Below, piece by piece: positions 1 through 8,012 of a stretch of DNA of 64,000 bases. The stretch is taken from contig JADFCQ010000007.1 in the NCBI GenBank assembly GCA_015223225.1, positions 330,064 through 394,063 of the forward strand, read 5' to 3'. Position 1 is the first letter of the stretch. Each line of letters starts with the position of its first letter. This DNA comes from Acetobacteraceae bacterium H6797. Lineage in GTDB: Bacteria > Pseudomonadota > Alphaproteobacteria > Acetobacterales > Acetobacteraceae. The translations under genes were made by a program, and so were the position numbers. Below the pieces are notes generated by a model. That model saw nothing but the letters and a program-made list of their open reading frames with translations. It had not been told where the DNA came from and did no database searches.

Positions 1-874
1 CATAAACCGCATCGTCACGAGCGACGACTTGGTGACGCCGGAGGAGCAGATGCGCAGCGGCTTCTACCAGGAATGGCTCGCCGGGCTCGATATTCATCAC
101 ATGGTGGGCGCGGTGTTTCCTTGCGGGAATGGCGCGGTCGGGGTGATCGGCATTCATCGGCCGCCAGGCACCGGGGGCTATACCGAGACCGACCGGCAAA
201 GGGTGGCGCTGCTGCTGCCGCATCTTCAGCGCGCCCTGCAACTCGGCCAGCGGCTTGCGGAAGCGGGGCTGGCCCAGGCCATCACCCAGGCGGCGTTGGA
301 TCGCCTGGATACAGGCGTGCTGGCCGTCGACGGCCATGGCCGGCTGCTGCATGCCAATGCGGAGGCCGAGGAAATTCTGCGGGCCGGTGGCGAGCTTCAA
401 TTGCTCAATGGCCGCCTGACGGCCCGGCATCCGGCGTTGCGCGACCGTCTGGCCGCGATGATGCGCGGGGTGATGGAGACGGCCGAGGGGCGGCCCAGCC
501 GGGCGCCCGTGGCCCTGGCGATCCCGCGCGGCGATCGCCTGCCGCTGACGCTGGCGCTTGCCCCTCTGCGCCCCACGCCCTTCTCGCGCTTCGTCGAGGC
601 ACGCCCCTGCGTGCTGGTTTTTCTGCGCGACCCGGAGCGGCGCTCACCGCGTGTGGATCACCTGCGGGATCTCTTCGGCCTGACGCCGACGGAGGCCGCG
701 ATCGCGGCTGATCTGGCGGTCGGCCGCTCCCTGGAGGCGATTGCCGGGAAGCACCATATCGGCATCGGCACGGTGCGCTGGCATCTGAAGAGCATCCTGT
801 CCAAGACGGGCACGGCGCGACAGACGGAGGCTGCCGCGCTGCTGGCCCGGAGCGTCGCCGTCTTGCCCCGCTGA
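1..874 (+). CDS. LuxR-type transcriptional regulator, 5'-truncated by window edge
   Basis: The reading frame is open from base 2 to a stop at 872-874, so the gene starts outside the window. The visible 290 residues hold a sensor-like middle part and a C-terminal LuxR-type helix-turn-helix, with LTPTEAAIAADLAVGRS followed by the recognition-helix region IGIGTVRWHLKSILSKTG. The layout resembles the 386-residue regulator encoded at 37080-38240: both have an acidic stretch before an S-x-x-Y/F-Y segment, a DRQRVALLLPHLQRAL-like helix, a central PAS-like part and a terminal HTH. The ligand and targets are unknown. It is convergent with the gene at 889-1749, with only 14 bases between them. The family call is solid; the function is open. 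Confidence 0.85.
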   Translation, partial: INRIVTSDDLVTPEEQMRSGFYQEWLAGLDIHHMVGAVFPCGNGAVGVIGIHRPPGTGGYTETDRQRVALLLPHLQRALQLGQRLAEAGLAQAITQAALDRLDTGVLAVDGHGRLLHANAEAEEILRAGGELQLLNGRLTARHPALRDRLAAMMRGVMETAEGRPSRAPVALAIPRGDRLPLTLALAPLRPTPFSRFVEARPCVLVFLRDPERRSPRVDHLRDLFGLTPTEAAIAADLAVGRSLEAIAGKHHIGIGTVRWHLKSILSKTGTARQTEAAALLARSVAVLPR

Positions 875-888
875 GGCGAGAGGCCGGC

Positions 889-1749
889 TCAGGGGCGGCA
901 TCGTTGCAGAGGGGGGCGGTTCAGATTCGCAACGGCTTCGAGCGCGCGCTCAGCCGCGCCCAGAGGATCGCCGCCGGAGGTCCAGAGCTTCGGGCCTTCG
1001 ATCGACACCGTCAGGCCAGCCCCTGGGCCTTGCAGCTGGTAGGTGATGGAATTGTCCTGGGGACCATTATAATTCGGCAGTACGTTCGGATGCGTGAAGC
1101 TGGCGGAACCGGCCGCGGTCTCGAGCTGGATCGCCTCGGCGCCGATCGTCACGCGCGGCAGCCGGGCGCAATCGCCGAGCGGCGCGAAGCGTCCGTATGT
1201 GGCGGGGAAGAGACGCAGGCCGTCGTCGGGCCCGGGGGCCGCCGCTTCCGGCGTGGGGCGATCCGGCCCATGCGGCGCCTGCCAGGGCGCGCTGCCGATA
1301 CCGCAGCCGGTCGGCACATACATGCGGCCGTTGTAGCGATAGACCGGATGGCAGGTGCCGCTGCTATTGGCGAAATCCGACCAGCCCCGCGACTTCGTGC
1401 CGAGCGGCTGGAAGATGCCGAGCATGACCGTGATCACCTGCCAATGCCCGGCCGCGTCCCGCACCAGAACCTTGGACTGGTAGCCGGGATCGGGCCCGTA
1501 GCAGGCCGGATCGTGGTCGAGGGTGACTGCCTCGGGGCGGCCGTCGCCGTTCAGGTCGATGAACTTCACCTGCGGCGAGGTCGCGCGCTGGCATGGGTTG
1601 AGCACCTTGCCGTCGCGAAAGGACATGCCGGCGGCGGTGAGGAGTTGCATGGCCTCGGCTTGGCTCATGCCCTGTTGGGCAAAGGCCGCGCCGGAAAGCG
1701 CCAGGGCGCCTGCCGCGGCGAGAGCGACGGCGGCGCGCAGGCCCTTCAT
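889..1749 (-). CDS. Secreted protein of unknown function with FG-GAP/calcium-loop-like segment
   Basis: This encodes 286 residues starting with a clear Sec signal peptide: basic MKGLR, a hydrophobic alanine-rich core and a likely AFA-QQ cleavage site near residue 24. The mature protein should be periplasmic or exported. A segment near residues 64-80 (VKFIDLNGDGRPEAVTLD) looks like the D-x-N-x-D-G loop of FG-GAP/VCBS-type proteins. Several cysteines and a GTCHPVYRYNGRMY stretch follow. Its start codon overlaps the stop of the upstream membrane-protein gene by four bases (ATGA), so the two are very probably co-transcribed and translationally coupled. I do not recognise a named family. Confidence 0.75.
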   Translation of the reverse strand: MKGLRAAVALAAAGALALSGAAFAQQGMSQAEAMQLLTAAGMSFRDGKVLNPCQRATSPQVKFIDLNGDGRPEAVTLDHDPACYGPDPGYQSKVLVRDAAGHWQVITVMLGIFQPLGTKSRGWSDFANSSGTCHPVYRYNGRMYVPTGCGIGSAPWQAPHGPDRPTPEAAAPGPDDGLRLFPATYGRFAPLGDCARLPRVTIGAEAIQLETAAGSASFTHPNVLPNYNGPQDNSITYQLQGPGAGLTVSIEGPKLWTSGGDPLGAAERALEAVANLNRPPLQRCRP

Positions 1750-2240
1750 GCTGCCTGAAGCCGGCGCACACTCGCCGAGGCTTGCAGATAACCCTTGATG
1801 AGGGTGAAGACACCGTAGCTCGTCAAGCCAAGGCCGCCGAAAATGACCAGGACGCCGAGGATGCCGTTGATGCCGCTGAGCACGAGGCCCAGCAGGATCG
1901 AGAGGATCGGATAGAGGAAGAGCGACATGATGGTGCTCGCGATGACCGCCATGAGCGGCACCACGAAGCCCCGTCTCTCCTCGGGATAGGCGACACCAAG
2001 GATGATGGGCTTACGAAGATTGTTGAAATGGACGTAGAGAACGGCGTTCTTCCCGACATCCAGCAGGTCGTAGATATCCCGCGTGCAACCGACGTCGCGC
2101 AGCACCGTGTCGCCGATCTCCACCACGGACACCTTGCCGGAAACGCGGACATGGCCCACGGCGCTATTCGAGTTGGTGTTGATGATCATGTCGCCTTCTT
2201 TGGAACCGACGCGCTTCAGGATACCGCGAAACTCTTTCAT
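1746..2240 (-). CDS. Small membrane protein of unknown function
   Basis: The ATG at 2240 gives 164 residues; the frame is open further upstream but with no coding-like sequence. The soluble N-terminal part (about 90 residues, MKEFRGILKRVGSKEGD then a VRVSGKVSVVEIGDTVLRD strand-rich stretch) is followed by two strong membrane helices (VPLMAVIASTIMSLFLYPIL and ILLGLVLSGINGILGVLVIF) and a third hydrophobic run, GLGLTSYGVFTLIKGYL. It overlaps the secreted-protein gene by four bases. Codon use and composition match the chromosome, not obviously the phage block next door. It probably marks the first host gene beyond the virion cluster. Function unknown. Confidence 0.7.
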   Translation of the reverse strand: MKEFRGILKRVGSKEGDMIINTNSNSAVGHVRVSGKVSVVEIGDTVLRDVGCTRDIYDLLDVGKNAVLYVHFNNLRKPIILGVAYPEERRGFVVPLMAVIASTIMSLFLYPILSILLGLVLSGINGILGVLVIFGGLGLTSYGVFTLIKGYLQASASVRRLQAA

Positions 2241-2330
2241 GCTTGCCCCTCTGCCTTCCAGCCGACCGCGCTGCCCGCCTTCTGGTGGTAACGTCATCGG
2301 CGGAAGAGTGCGGGGCGGGGCCGCCGAATA

Positions 2331-2350
2331 CCCCTCCCAAATGGGAGGGG
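2331..2350. terminator. Perfect 8-bp hairpin at the end of the virion gene block
   Basis: CCCCTCCC at 2331-2338 pairs with GGGAGGGG at 2343-2350 around an AAAT loop. It lies 42 bases past the stop of the last minus-strand phage gene. There is no convincing T-run on the minus strand, so a terminator role is a guess from position. Confidence 0.35.
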
Positions 2351-2391
2351 CGCTCCAATTTCTATGTGGCGCTTGGCGGCTTTCGCGACGA

Positions 2392-2838
2392 TCAGCCCGG
2401 CAGCCGGTAGAAGAGCAGCCCGCCGATCTCGGCCTGCGGGGGCTGGCCCAGCGCCCAGGCGGGGAGCAGCGCCTCGTCATGGTAATGCGTGGCGCCGCCC
2501 GTCGCGTCCGGCAGGCTGCCGGCGACCGCCCGGGCGGCGATACGTCGGCAGATGGCCAGCGCGGCGTCGCCGGGCGGGATGGCGCGCAGGGCTGCGTGGC
2601 GCGGATGGTTGCGGTTCCAGCAGGGGAACTGGAAGGGCGCGCGGCACACACCGGCAACGCCCTCGCCCCAATGGCGCGGGCCCTCCGGCAGAGCGGCGAG
2701 CCGGGCGCGGTTCACGACCAGCGAGGCCAGCGCCTCGATCGCGCGGACGGGGCGCTCGGCGGCCTCGCCCCAGAGGGTGAGGGCGAGGATTTCCTGCGCC
2801 TGCTCTCGGGCGAGCGCGCGGGCGGATAGGCTGCTCAT
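2392..2838 (-). CDS. SleB-type cell wall hydrolase (endolysin)
   Basis: The ATG at 2838 gives 148 residues with the SleB/Hydrolase_2 pattern: an initial LTLWGEAAERP with the family's conserved glutamate, VVNRARL, a GVCRAPFQFPCWN segment corresponding to the usual V-x-x-x-P-x-Q-F-S-x-W motif, and a closing GATHYHDEALLPAWA. These enzymes cut peptidoglycan glycan strands. It has no signal peptide, so it would need the upstream holin-like partner, whose gene it overlaps by four bases (ATGA). It is last in the virion block, the usual place for lysis genes after packaging genes. The longer open frame upstream of 2838 has non-coding character. Confidence 0.85.
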   Translation of the reverse strand: MSSLSARALAREQAQEILALTLWGEAAERPVRAIEALASLVVNRARLAALPEGPRHWGEGVAGVCRAPFQFPCWNRNHPRHAALRAIPPGDAALAICRRIAARAVAGSLPDATGGATHYHDEALLPAWALGQPPQAEIGGLLFYRLPG

Positions 2839-3194
2839 TTGGTGGGGCCTCTGGAGGGTTGCTGCACGATGGCGGCGGTGGCCGTAGCGGCCAGGGAGAC
2901 TTCGTCGAGCTTGCCCTCGATGCGCAGCAGATGCTGCGTCAGCCGCTGATCGACGTCGCGGATGAGGGAAAGCGGCACATAGGTGCGCGCCACCTCGAGC
3001 TTGAAGGCGGCGAGTTCCTCGCGGGCGCGGAGGCCCTCGTCGACGGCATGCGGGGCGCAGCCGCGCTCCTCCTCGCGGGCGAGGCGGATTTCGACGCCGC
3101 GCTTGAGGTGGTGCATCAGCCAGACGATAACGGCCAGCAGCGGGGCGTTCGCCGCCGCCGAGAGCCATTGCGGATCGAACGGAAGAGGCTGCAT
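2835..3194 (-). CDS. Putative holin- or spanin-like phage membrane protein
   Basis: The start at 3194 is supported by an AAGGAGGG ribosome site a few bases upstream. The 119-residue product has one N-terminal membrane segment (about residues 13-27, NAPLLAVIVWLMHHL) followed by a long charged, coiled-coil-prone helical region rich in Glu and Arg, ending in a polar tail. A single membrane anchor, helical body and four-base overlap with the endolysin gene fit a lysis-cassette holin or inner-membrane spanin; the short DUF2730-like phage proteins are another possibility. The role is inferred from position and topology, not from a recognised motif. Confidence 0.6.
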   Translation of the reverse strand: MQPLPFDPQWLSAAANAPLLAVIVWLMHHLKRGVEIRLAREEERGCAPHAVDEGLRAREELAAFKLEVARTYVPLSLIRDVDQRLTQHLLRIEGKLDEVSLAATATAAIVQQPSRGPTK

Positions 3195-3272
3195 AGGCCC
3201 TCCTTGAAGACGGGCGGCCATGGGCCCATTGCTGAAGGGCCTGGCACGCGGTGGGAACGGAGACGTTGGACG

Positions 3273-3500
3273 ATGACCTGGGACGAGCCCTATCTGGAGA
3301 CCTGCTGCCGCTCGGCGCTGCATCGCCTCTTCATCGTGCGCGACCATGGCCGGCCCGACGGGCTGAAGGACGGGCCCTGCCTGCATCGCCTGCAAGGCAT
3401 GTCCTTCTGCCGCCAATGCGATGACGGCCGCTTCCGCATGACGCCCGAGGGGGCGGAGCGCCATGCGACGGAAATTCTCAAGCGGCGACGGGCGGTTTAA
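3273..3500 (+). CDS. Small Cys-rich protein, moron-like, on the opposite strand inside the phage block
   Basis: A 75-residue frame (ATG at 3273, stop TAA at 3498-3500) lies in the 342-base gap between the large terminase and holin-like genes, facing the other way. Nearly every codon ends in G or C as in real genes of this genome, which argues for coding. It carries five cysteines: an adjacent pair near residues 11-12, one in PCLHRL, and a C-x-x-C pair (FCRQCDD), so a metal-binding fold is possible. Charged residues dominate the C-terminus (ATEILKRRRAV). It is the only plus-strand gene within the virion genes. Function unknown; a phage moron or regulator is a reasonable guess. Confidence 0.6.
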   Translation: MTWDEPYLETCCRSALHRLFIVRDHGRPDGLKDGPCLHRLQGMSFCRQCDDGRFRMTPEGAERHATEILKRRRAV

Positions 3501-3536
3501 AACAAAACAAGAACATTGCAGGCAAATAAAAAGCCC

Positions 3537-4982
3537 TCAGCCCCCGCGCCAGCCCGGCCCGCGCGGGGCGGGGCGAGTGGGCGGGAACCTGACGGCTTCG
3601 GCGAGAAGGCAGCCCGCCACGGCATCGAGCGCATCGTCGCGCAGCCGCGTCGCGGTGGGCGACCATTCCGCCATTTCACGCGGGAAGGGGCCGCGCATGA
3701 TCGGCGCCCGCACATGCAGCCGGCGCGCGGCGAGCACGGGCTCCAAGGCGCCGAGAATGCGCTCGTTCTTCGCCCGCGTGCTGACATGCTCGATGACGGA
3801 ACAGGCGGCACCGGCGCGTGCCAGCTCGCGCCGCAGCAGCGCGGGCAGGAATTTGCCGATGCCGTTGGTCTCGACGCGGACGACGGGCATCATCGCATCG
3901 CGCAGGATGACGGCGACGGCGCGGCATTGCTGCGTCGCCGGGTCATCCGGCGCATTCGGATCATGCGTCAGATAGGCGAGGCGGTGGAGGAAGCTGTTTC
4001 CCTCGCCATCTAGATAGACACAGGCAAGAACCGAAGCATCCCCCGTGCCGGGGCGGCCGTAGGCCGGGTCCCAGAAGGCGCTGCCGCTGGCCAGGCGCCG
4101 GCCGAGCAGTTCCAGCACGGGGCGGCCATTGGCCTCGCGATAGGCCGTCTCCTCGGCATATTCCACGATGGCGGCGGGGTCGAGCCGCGCGGCCTGGTCG
4201 CTCACCGCCTGGAGCAGCATCTGCCGGCGGAAAGCGGTGGGGCCGACGCGGGCTTCCATGCCGCGGATGGTGTCGAGATCGAAGCGCTCCGGCCAGGCGG
4301 AGCGGCCCGAGGGCGTGAGCACCGGCACGACAAGTCTCTTGTACCCAGCGAGAAAGTTCTCGCCCTGCGAGGCGGGGCGATAGAGGCTCTCGCTGGTATG
4401 TGGCGTGCCGACATAGAGCGTGGTGCCGCCGGGGACGAGGATGAACTCCGTCTCCTTCAGCCGCTCGCGCAATTCCTCGCGCTTGCCGGGCGTGTCGCAA
4501 TTGCCGGCGACCTCTACGTCGTCGCAGATGATGACGTCGGCCCGCGCACCGGTGATATTGCCGGCGAGCCCCGCCGCGAGCATCGAAGGGTCGCGCAGCG
4601 CGCCCTCGCGTTTGACGGTGAAGCGGTCGGCGGCCCAATTCTCCGGCGATTGGCTCAGCAGATGCGCGCAGAACGGGTGTAGGCGGATGATGCGGCGCAC
4701 CGTCGCGACCATTTTCGTCGCGAGGTGATGATCCGCCGCCAGCACCAGGATGCGCGTCTCGGGCCAGCGCGAGAGAAGCCAGGCGCAGTAGAGGCCGATG
4801 AGCGTCGATTTCCCACAGCCGCGAAAGGCCATCAGGACGAGGCGGCGCTCATTATTGTCGTGGCGCGATTGCAGCCAGCGTGCGATGCGCCGGTGCACCG
4901 CCGGTGTTTCCATCCGGTTCCGGCTGTTCCAGATCCAGAGGAATTCGAGGAATTCAGCCTGAGTTTCCTGCATCTTCGTCAT
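3537..4982 (-). CDS. Phage terminase large subunit, T7 gp19-like
   Basis: This is the motor and nuclease that packages DNA through the portal. With the start at 4982 it has 481 residues. The ATPase domain shows an adapted Walker A (AFRGCGKST), and Walker B reads ADVIICDDVEV, followed by LYVGTPHTSESLY as the coupling motif. That G-x-RADVIICDDVE and YVGTPHT pairing is typical of the T7 gp19 group. The nuclease domain follows with candidate acidic metal ligands in FWDPAYGR, VVRVETNG and DDALDAVAG. The start overlaps the preceding gene by 29 bases; an alternative ATG lies at 4973 with a better-spaced AGGAGG. The frame is intact and all key motifs are present, so it could be active. Confidence 0.93.
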   Translation of the reverse strand: MTKMQETQAEFLEFLWIWNSRNRMETPAVHRRIARWLQSRHDNNERRLVLMAFRGCGKSTLIGLYCAWLLSRWPETRILVLAADHHLATKMVATVRRIIRLHPFCAHLLSQSPENWAADRFTVKREGALRDPSMLAAGLAGNITGARADVIICDDVEVAGNCDTPGKREELRERLKETEFILVPGGTTLYVGTPHTSESLYRPASQGENFLAGYKRLVVPVLTPSGRSAWPERFDLDTIRGMEARVGPTAFRRQMLLQAVSDQAARLDPAAIVEYAEETAYREANGRPVLELLGRRLASGSAFWDPAYGRPGTGDASVLACVYLDGEGNSFLHRLAYLTHDPNAPDDPATQQCRAVAVILRDAMMPVVRVETNGIGKFLPALLRRELARAGAACSVIEHVSTRAKNERILGALEPVLAARRLHVRAPIMRGPFPREMAEWSPTATRLRDDALDAVAGCLLAEAVRFPPTRPAPRGPGWRGG

Positions 4983-5271
4983 TCTCCTCCTCATCCTGAG
5001 TGGCGGAGATTGCGTCGCGTGCTTCGGCCAGCATCTCGGCGGTGAGCTGCCGGTTGTCGGCCTCGGCGCTGCCGACGGCGGCGCGCATGAGCTTCATGAG
5101 ATGTTCGAGATGCGCGAGGGCCGATTTGCAGGCGGCGTGATGCGCGGCGAAGGCCTTGGCATCGTCATGCATGCCGGGGCCGGGGCCGCGCTCCACGAAA
5201 GCCGCGTAGTCATCGACCACGCGGCGCACCACCCGCTCAAGATCAGCCCCAAGAGTGGGTGGGGCCGTCAT
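4954..5271 (-). CDS. Candidate terminase small subunit
   Basis: The 105-residue product is largely alpha-helical by composition, with a C-terminal acidic tail (TQDEEENDEDAGNSG). It lies directly before and overlapping the large terminase gene, and its start overlaps the tailspike stop by four bases, the same relative place as T7 gene 18 (small terminase) between fibre and gene 19. No helix-turn-helix is obvious. The assignment rests on position, size and charge. Confidence 0.6.
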   Translation of the reverse strand: MTAPPTLGADLERVVRRVVDDYAAFVERGPGPGMHDDAKAFAAHHAACKSALAHLEHLMKLMRAAVGSAEADNRQLTAEMLAEARDAISATQDEEENDEDAGNSG

Positions 5272-7553
5272 GTCTTCAGAACCCGGACGCGCACGGTGCC
5301 CGCGCCGAGGTCGATCGCCGCGCTGGAGCGGTTCCAGGCCGTGACGGTGACGGTGTCGCTCGCGCCGATCTGCGCGAGGAAGACCACGCCGCTCGTCGCG
5401 AGGCTGAAGGCCGACTGCACGAAATCGCCCGGCCGTGCGCCAGGCACCGTGACGTTGAGCTGCGTCGTGGCGCCGGCGGCGAGCGAGGGCGGATCCCAGG
5501 CCGCATCGACCAGCATCTCGCGCCGGCCCCAGGGCGTGGTGGGCGCGCCGTAGAGGATGCCCGGCGAGAAGGCCGGGTCGCAGAGCAGGCGCATCGCGCG
5601 GATCTCGTAATCGGCCGAGACGCGCGAAACGCCGATGACGGCATAAGCCACCTGCGGATCGAGCCGCACCACCTGCAACCGCGTGAGCGCGGCGTCGGAC
5701 ATGTCCGAACCGCCCTGCCACCATCGCGTGTCGCTGTTATAGGACATGGTCTGGCCCGAGGCGCGGACCAGCGTGCCGGCCGTGTCGGTGAGCAGAACCT
5801 TGTTCGCGTCGAAGCATTGCACGAAGAGGCGCGGCGCATCGGCATCGACGGCGAGCGCGAATTCGCGGCAGTTGCGCGCATCGACCACGAACCCAAGCGC
5901 GCGGCCGCCGCCCATGGTCACGCCATGATCGTTCAGCGTGAAATTGCTGAGCGCGGGGAAGCAGAGGCTGTTCATCGCGGTGGGCGCTCCCGATGGATTT
6001 GTCGAGAGCACCGCGAGTTTCTCGAAGCCCGTCTCGGTCTCGTTCCAGCGGATGGCGGCCGCGCGGAGGTTCGGCACATCGGCGAGAAGGCGCGTCATCT
6101 CGCGATGGCCGGCCGCCTGGTGGAGGCGCTTGACGGCCGAGCCGACGCGCGTCGCGGTGCTGGTATAGTCGATATCGATCGTATAGCCCTGGCTGGCCCA
6201 GGCGACTTCGTAGACATGGTCCTGCGCGCCGCCCGTATGCCGCGCGACGTAGGGCGAGCAGCCTTCCATGCGGATGCCGCGCGCGAGGATGGCGCGGCTG
6301 CTGACTTCCATGAGGAAGGGGATGCCTGCGATGGCGGGCCGGTTCTCGGCCTGCATCTCGAAATTCGGGCTGTCGAAAATATGCCGGTTATGCGCGACAT
6401 AGGCGCCGGGCTCAGCGGAGAAGCGGATGCCGAAGCGGTCGAGCGTCGGATAGAGGCTGCTCGCGACAGTGAAATGGCCGCCATAGTAGCGAATGGAGGT
6501 ATTCCAGCCCGCCGCCGTCTGCGTATGCACGTCGAGGCCGATCTTGTTATTCGCGAAGCGGCCGAGGATCAGCGTGGTGTCTTCGAAGCCGCGGCCATCG
6601 CCGATGGTGCGGGCGCCGATGGTGAAGCCCTCGACCTGGCGGATCTCGACGAGGCTGCAATCGAGATTGAGCAGCACCAGGCCGACATCCGCTTCGTTCA
6701 GCCAGTTGCTGATGGTGGAACGGAAGATCTTGATGCCTTGATAGACCTTGCCCGCATTTCGCGTCGCGCCGCCGGTGCCGATGGTGAGCGCGGTGACGCC
6801 GCCGGTGCCGGCATAGACGATCTGACCGTTCATGGTCATGCCCGCCGCTGCACCGGGCAGGGTCAGCGGCATGGTGGTGCGATAGCTGCCCTCATTCACC
6901 ACGAGATGCTTGCCCGAGGCGGCGGCGGCGTTCATGGCGGCCTGGAGCGCCGGTCCATCATCCGTGATGCTGTCGCCAACCGCGCCGAAGTCACGCACCG
7001 AGATGGTTTCGGCGAGCTTGTCCTCGATGGTGCGCGGAATGGCGCCCGCATGCGGCACGGAGAGCGTGCCTTCCTCGCGCGCGAAGACCGTGACGGCGCC
7101 GACGCTGTCGAAGCCCAGCACGCGATTGGCGCGCGTGGCGCGCGACGGCAGGGTGAGCGCGCCCGGCACCTCGCTCGCATCGATGCGCAGCGTGCTTTCC
7201 AGCGCCGTATTCAACTCCTGGATCATCGCCACCTGGCGATCCAGCTCGTCATTCAGCGTATTGGCGCGCAGCAGGCCGCTCGGCTGGAAATCCGTGACGC
7301 GCTCGATCACCATCGCACGCCGCAGCAGCACGACCGTGCCGGCGGCGGGCGCGGTGGCGAAGGTGACGCTGCCGCCATCGCTGGTGCCAGCGCCGGAGAT
7401 GGTGAATCCCGTGCTCTGCAAGACGCCGTCGAGGCGAACTTCGAGGTCGCCCGCGTCGAAAATCGGAAACGGATAGGTGAAGGCGGTCTGCGTGCCGCTC
7501 GCGGCATATTGCGCGCGCGGCGAGACATCGCCGATGCGGATATGATCGGCCAT
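5268..7553 (-). CDS. Tailspike/tail fibre with T7-fibre-like N-terminus and pectate-lyase-like body
   Basis: The 761-residue product starts with a roughly 130-residue virion-attachment region like the T7 tail fibre N-terminus (YAASGTQTAFTYPFPI near residue 16, then a VVLLRRAMVIERVTDFQPSG stretch and LRANTLNDELDRQ). Around residues 185-205 comes ISVRDFGAVGDSITDDGPAL, the hallmark entry to the pectate-lyase superfamily beta-helix seen in phage depolymerases. The remaining 450 or so residues are beta-rich. It would bind, and perhaps cut, a surface polysaccharide on recipient cells. Intact, with no frameshift. Confidence 0.88.
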   Translation of the reverse strand: MADHIRIGDVSPRAQYAASGTQTAFTYPFPIFDAGDLEVRLDGVLQSTGFTISGAGTSDGGSVTFATAPAAGTVVLLRRAMVIERVTDFQPSGLLRANTLNDELDRQVAMIQELNTALESTLRIDASEVPGALTLPSRATRANRVLGFDSVGAVTVFAREEGTLSVPHAGAIPRTIEDKLAETISVRDFGAVGDSITDDGPALQAAMNAAAASGKHLVVNEGSYRTTMPLTLPGAAAGMTMNGQIVYAGTGGVTALTIGTGGATRNAGKVYQGIKIFRSTISNWLNEADVGLVLLNLDCSLVEIRQVEGFTIGARTIGDGRGFEDTTLILGRFANNKIGLDVHTQTAAGWNTSIRYYGGHFTVASSLYPTLDRFGIRFSAEPGAYVAHNRHIFDSPNFEMQAENRPAIAGIPFLMEVSSRAILARGIRMEGCSPYVARHTGGAQDHVYEVAWASQGYTIDIDYTSTATRVGSAVKRLHQAAGHREMTRLLADVPNLRAAAIRWNETETGFEKLAVLSTNPSGAPTAMNSLCFPALSNFTLNDHGVTMGGGRALGFVVDARNCREFALAVDADAPRLFVQCFDANKVLLTDTAGTLVRASGQTMSYNSDTRWWQGGSDMSDAALTRLQVVRLDPQVAYAVIGVSRVSADYEIRAMRLLCDPAFSPGILYGAPTTPWGRREMLVDAAWDPPSLAAGATTQLNVTVPGARPGDFVQSAFSLATSGVVFLAQIGASDTVTVTAWNRSSAAIDLGAGTVRVRVLKT

Positions 7554-7583
7554 CGGTGGTCCTCTAGCGATAGGGGGGGCGGG

Positions 7584-8012
7584 TCAGTCGAGGAGGGAGC
7601 GAAGTGCCGAACTCGCTGTCTGCCCCGCGCGCAAATAGGAGGTGAAGGAACCGTCGGTATTGAGCAGGCTGCTTCGCCCCACCGCCATGCGCTGGCGGAA
7701 GAGGGCGTCGCTATCGGCCTGCGCCTCCGCCGCATCCTCCTTCAGGCCCGAGGCCAGGGCGGCGGCCGAGCCATCGCCGCTGCCCGTGCCGCTCGCGCCC
7801 GCCCTTGCTCGCGCCGTGGCGAGGGAGCGTTCGAGCGTATCGGCACGCTCGCGCGCCTGGCTCTCCTGTTCGGCCTGGAGCTGCGCGAGGCGGGCATTGG
7901 CGGCCTGGCGCTGCGCTTTGGCCGATGCCTCCTGGGCCCGGCCCTGCGCGACGTTATTCGCGATGGAGGCGCCCGTGCCGACAAGCGTGGCGATGGAAGC
8001 GAGCTGGGCCAT
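7584..8012 (-). CDS. Internal virion protein-like (T7 gp14 position)
   Basis: The 142-residue product has an N-terminal hydrophobic, glycine-containing stretch (SIATLVGTGASIANNVAQG), an alanine/glutamine-rich predicted coiled coil (AQRQAANARLAQLQAEQ and on) and a small-residue-rich tail. This is the usual appearance of the short internal core or ejection protein coded between tail tube B and fibre in T7-like phages. The start shares one base with the stop of the tail tube B gene. No T7 gp15- or gp16-size partners follow; the next gene is the tailspike. Confidence 0.65.
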   Translation of the reverse strand: MAQLASIATLVGTGASIANNVAQGRAQEASAKAQRQAANARLAQLQAEQESQARERADTLERSLATARARAGASGTGSGDGSAAALASGLKEDAAEAQADSDALFRQRMAVGRSSLLNTDGSFTSYLRAGQTASSALRSLLD

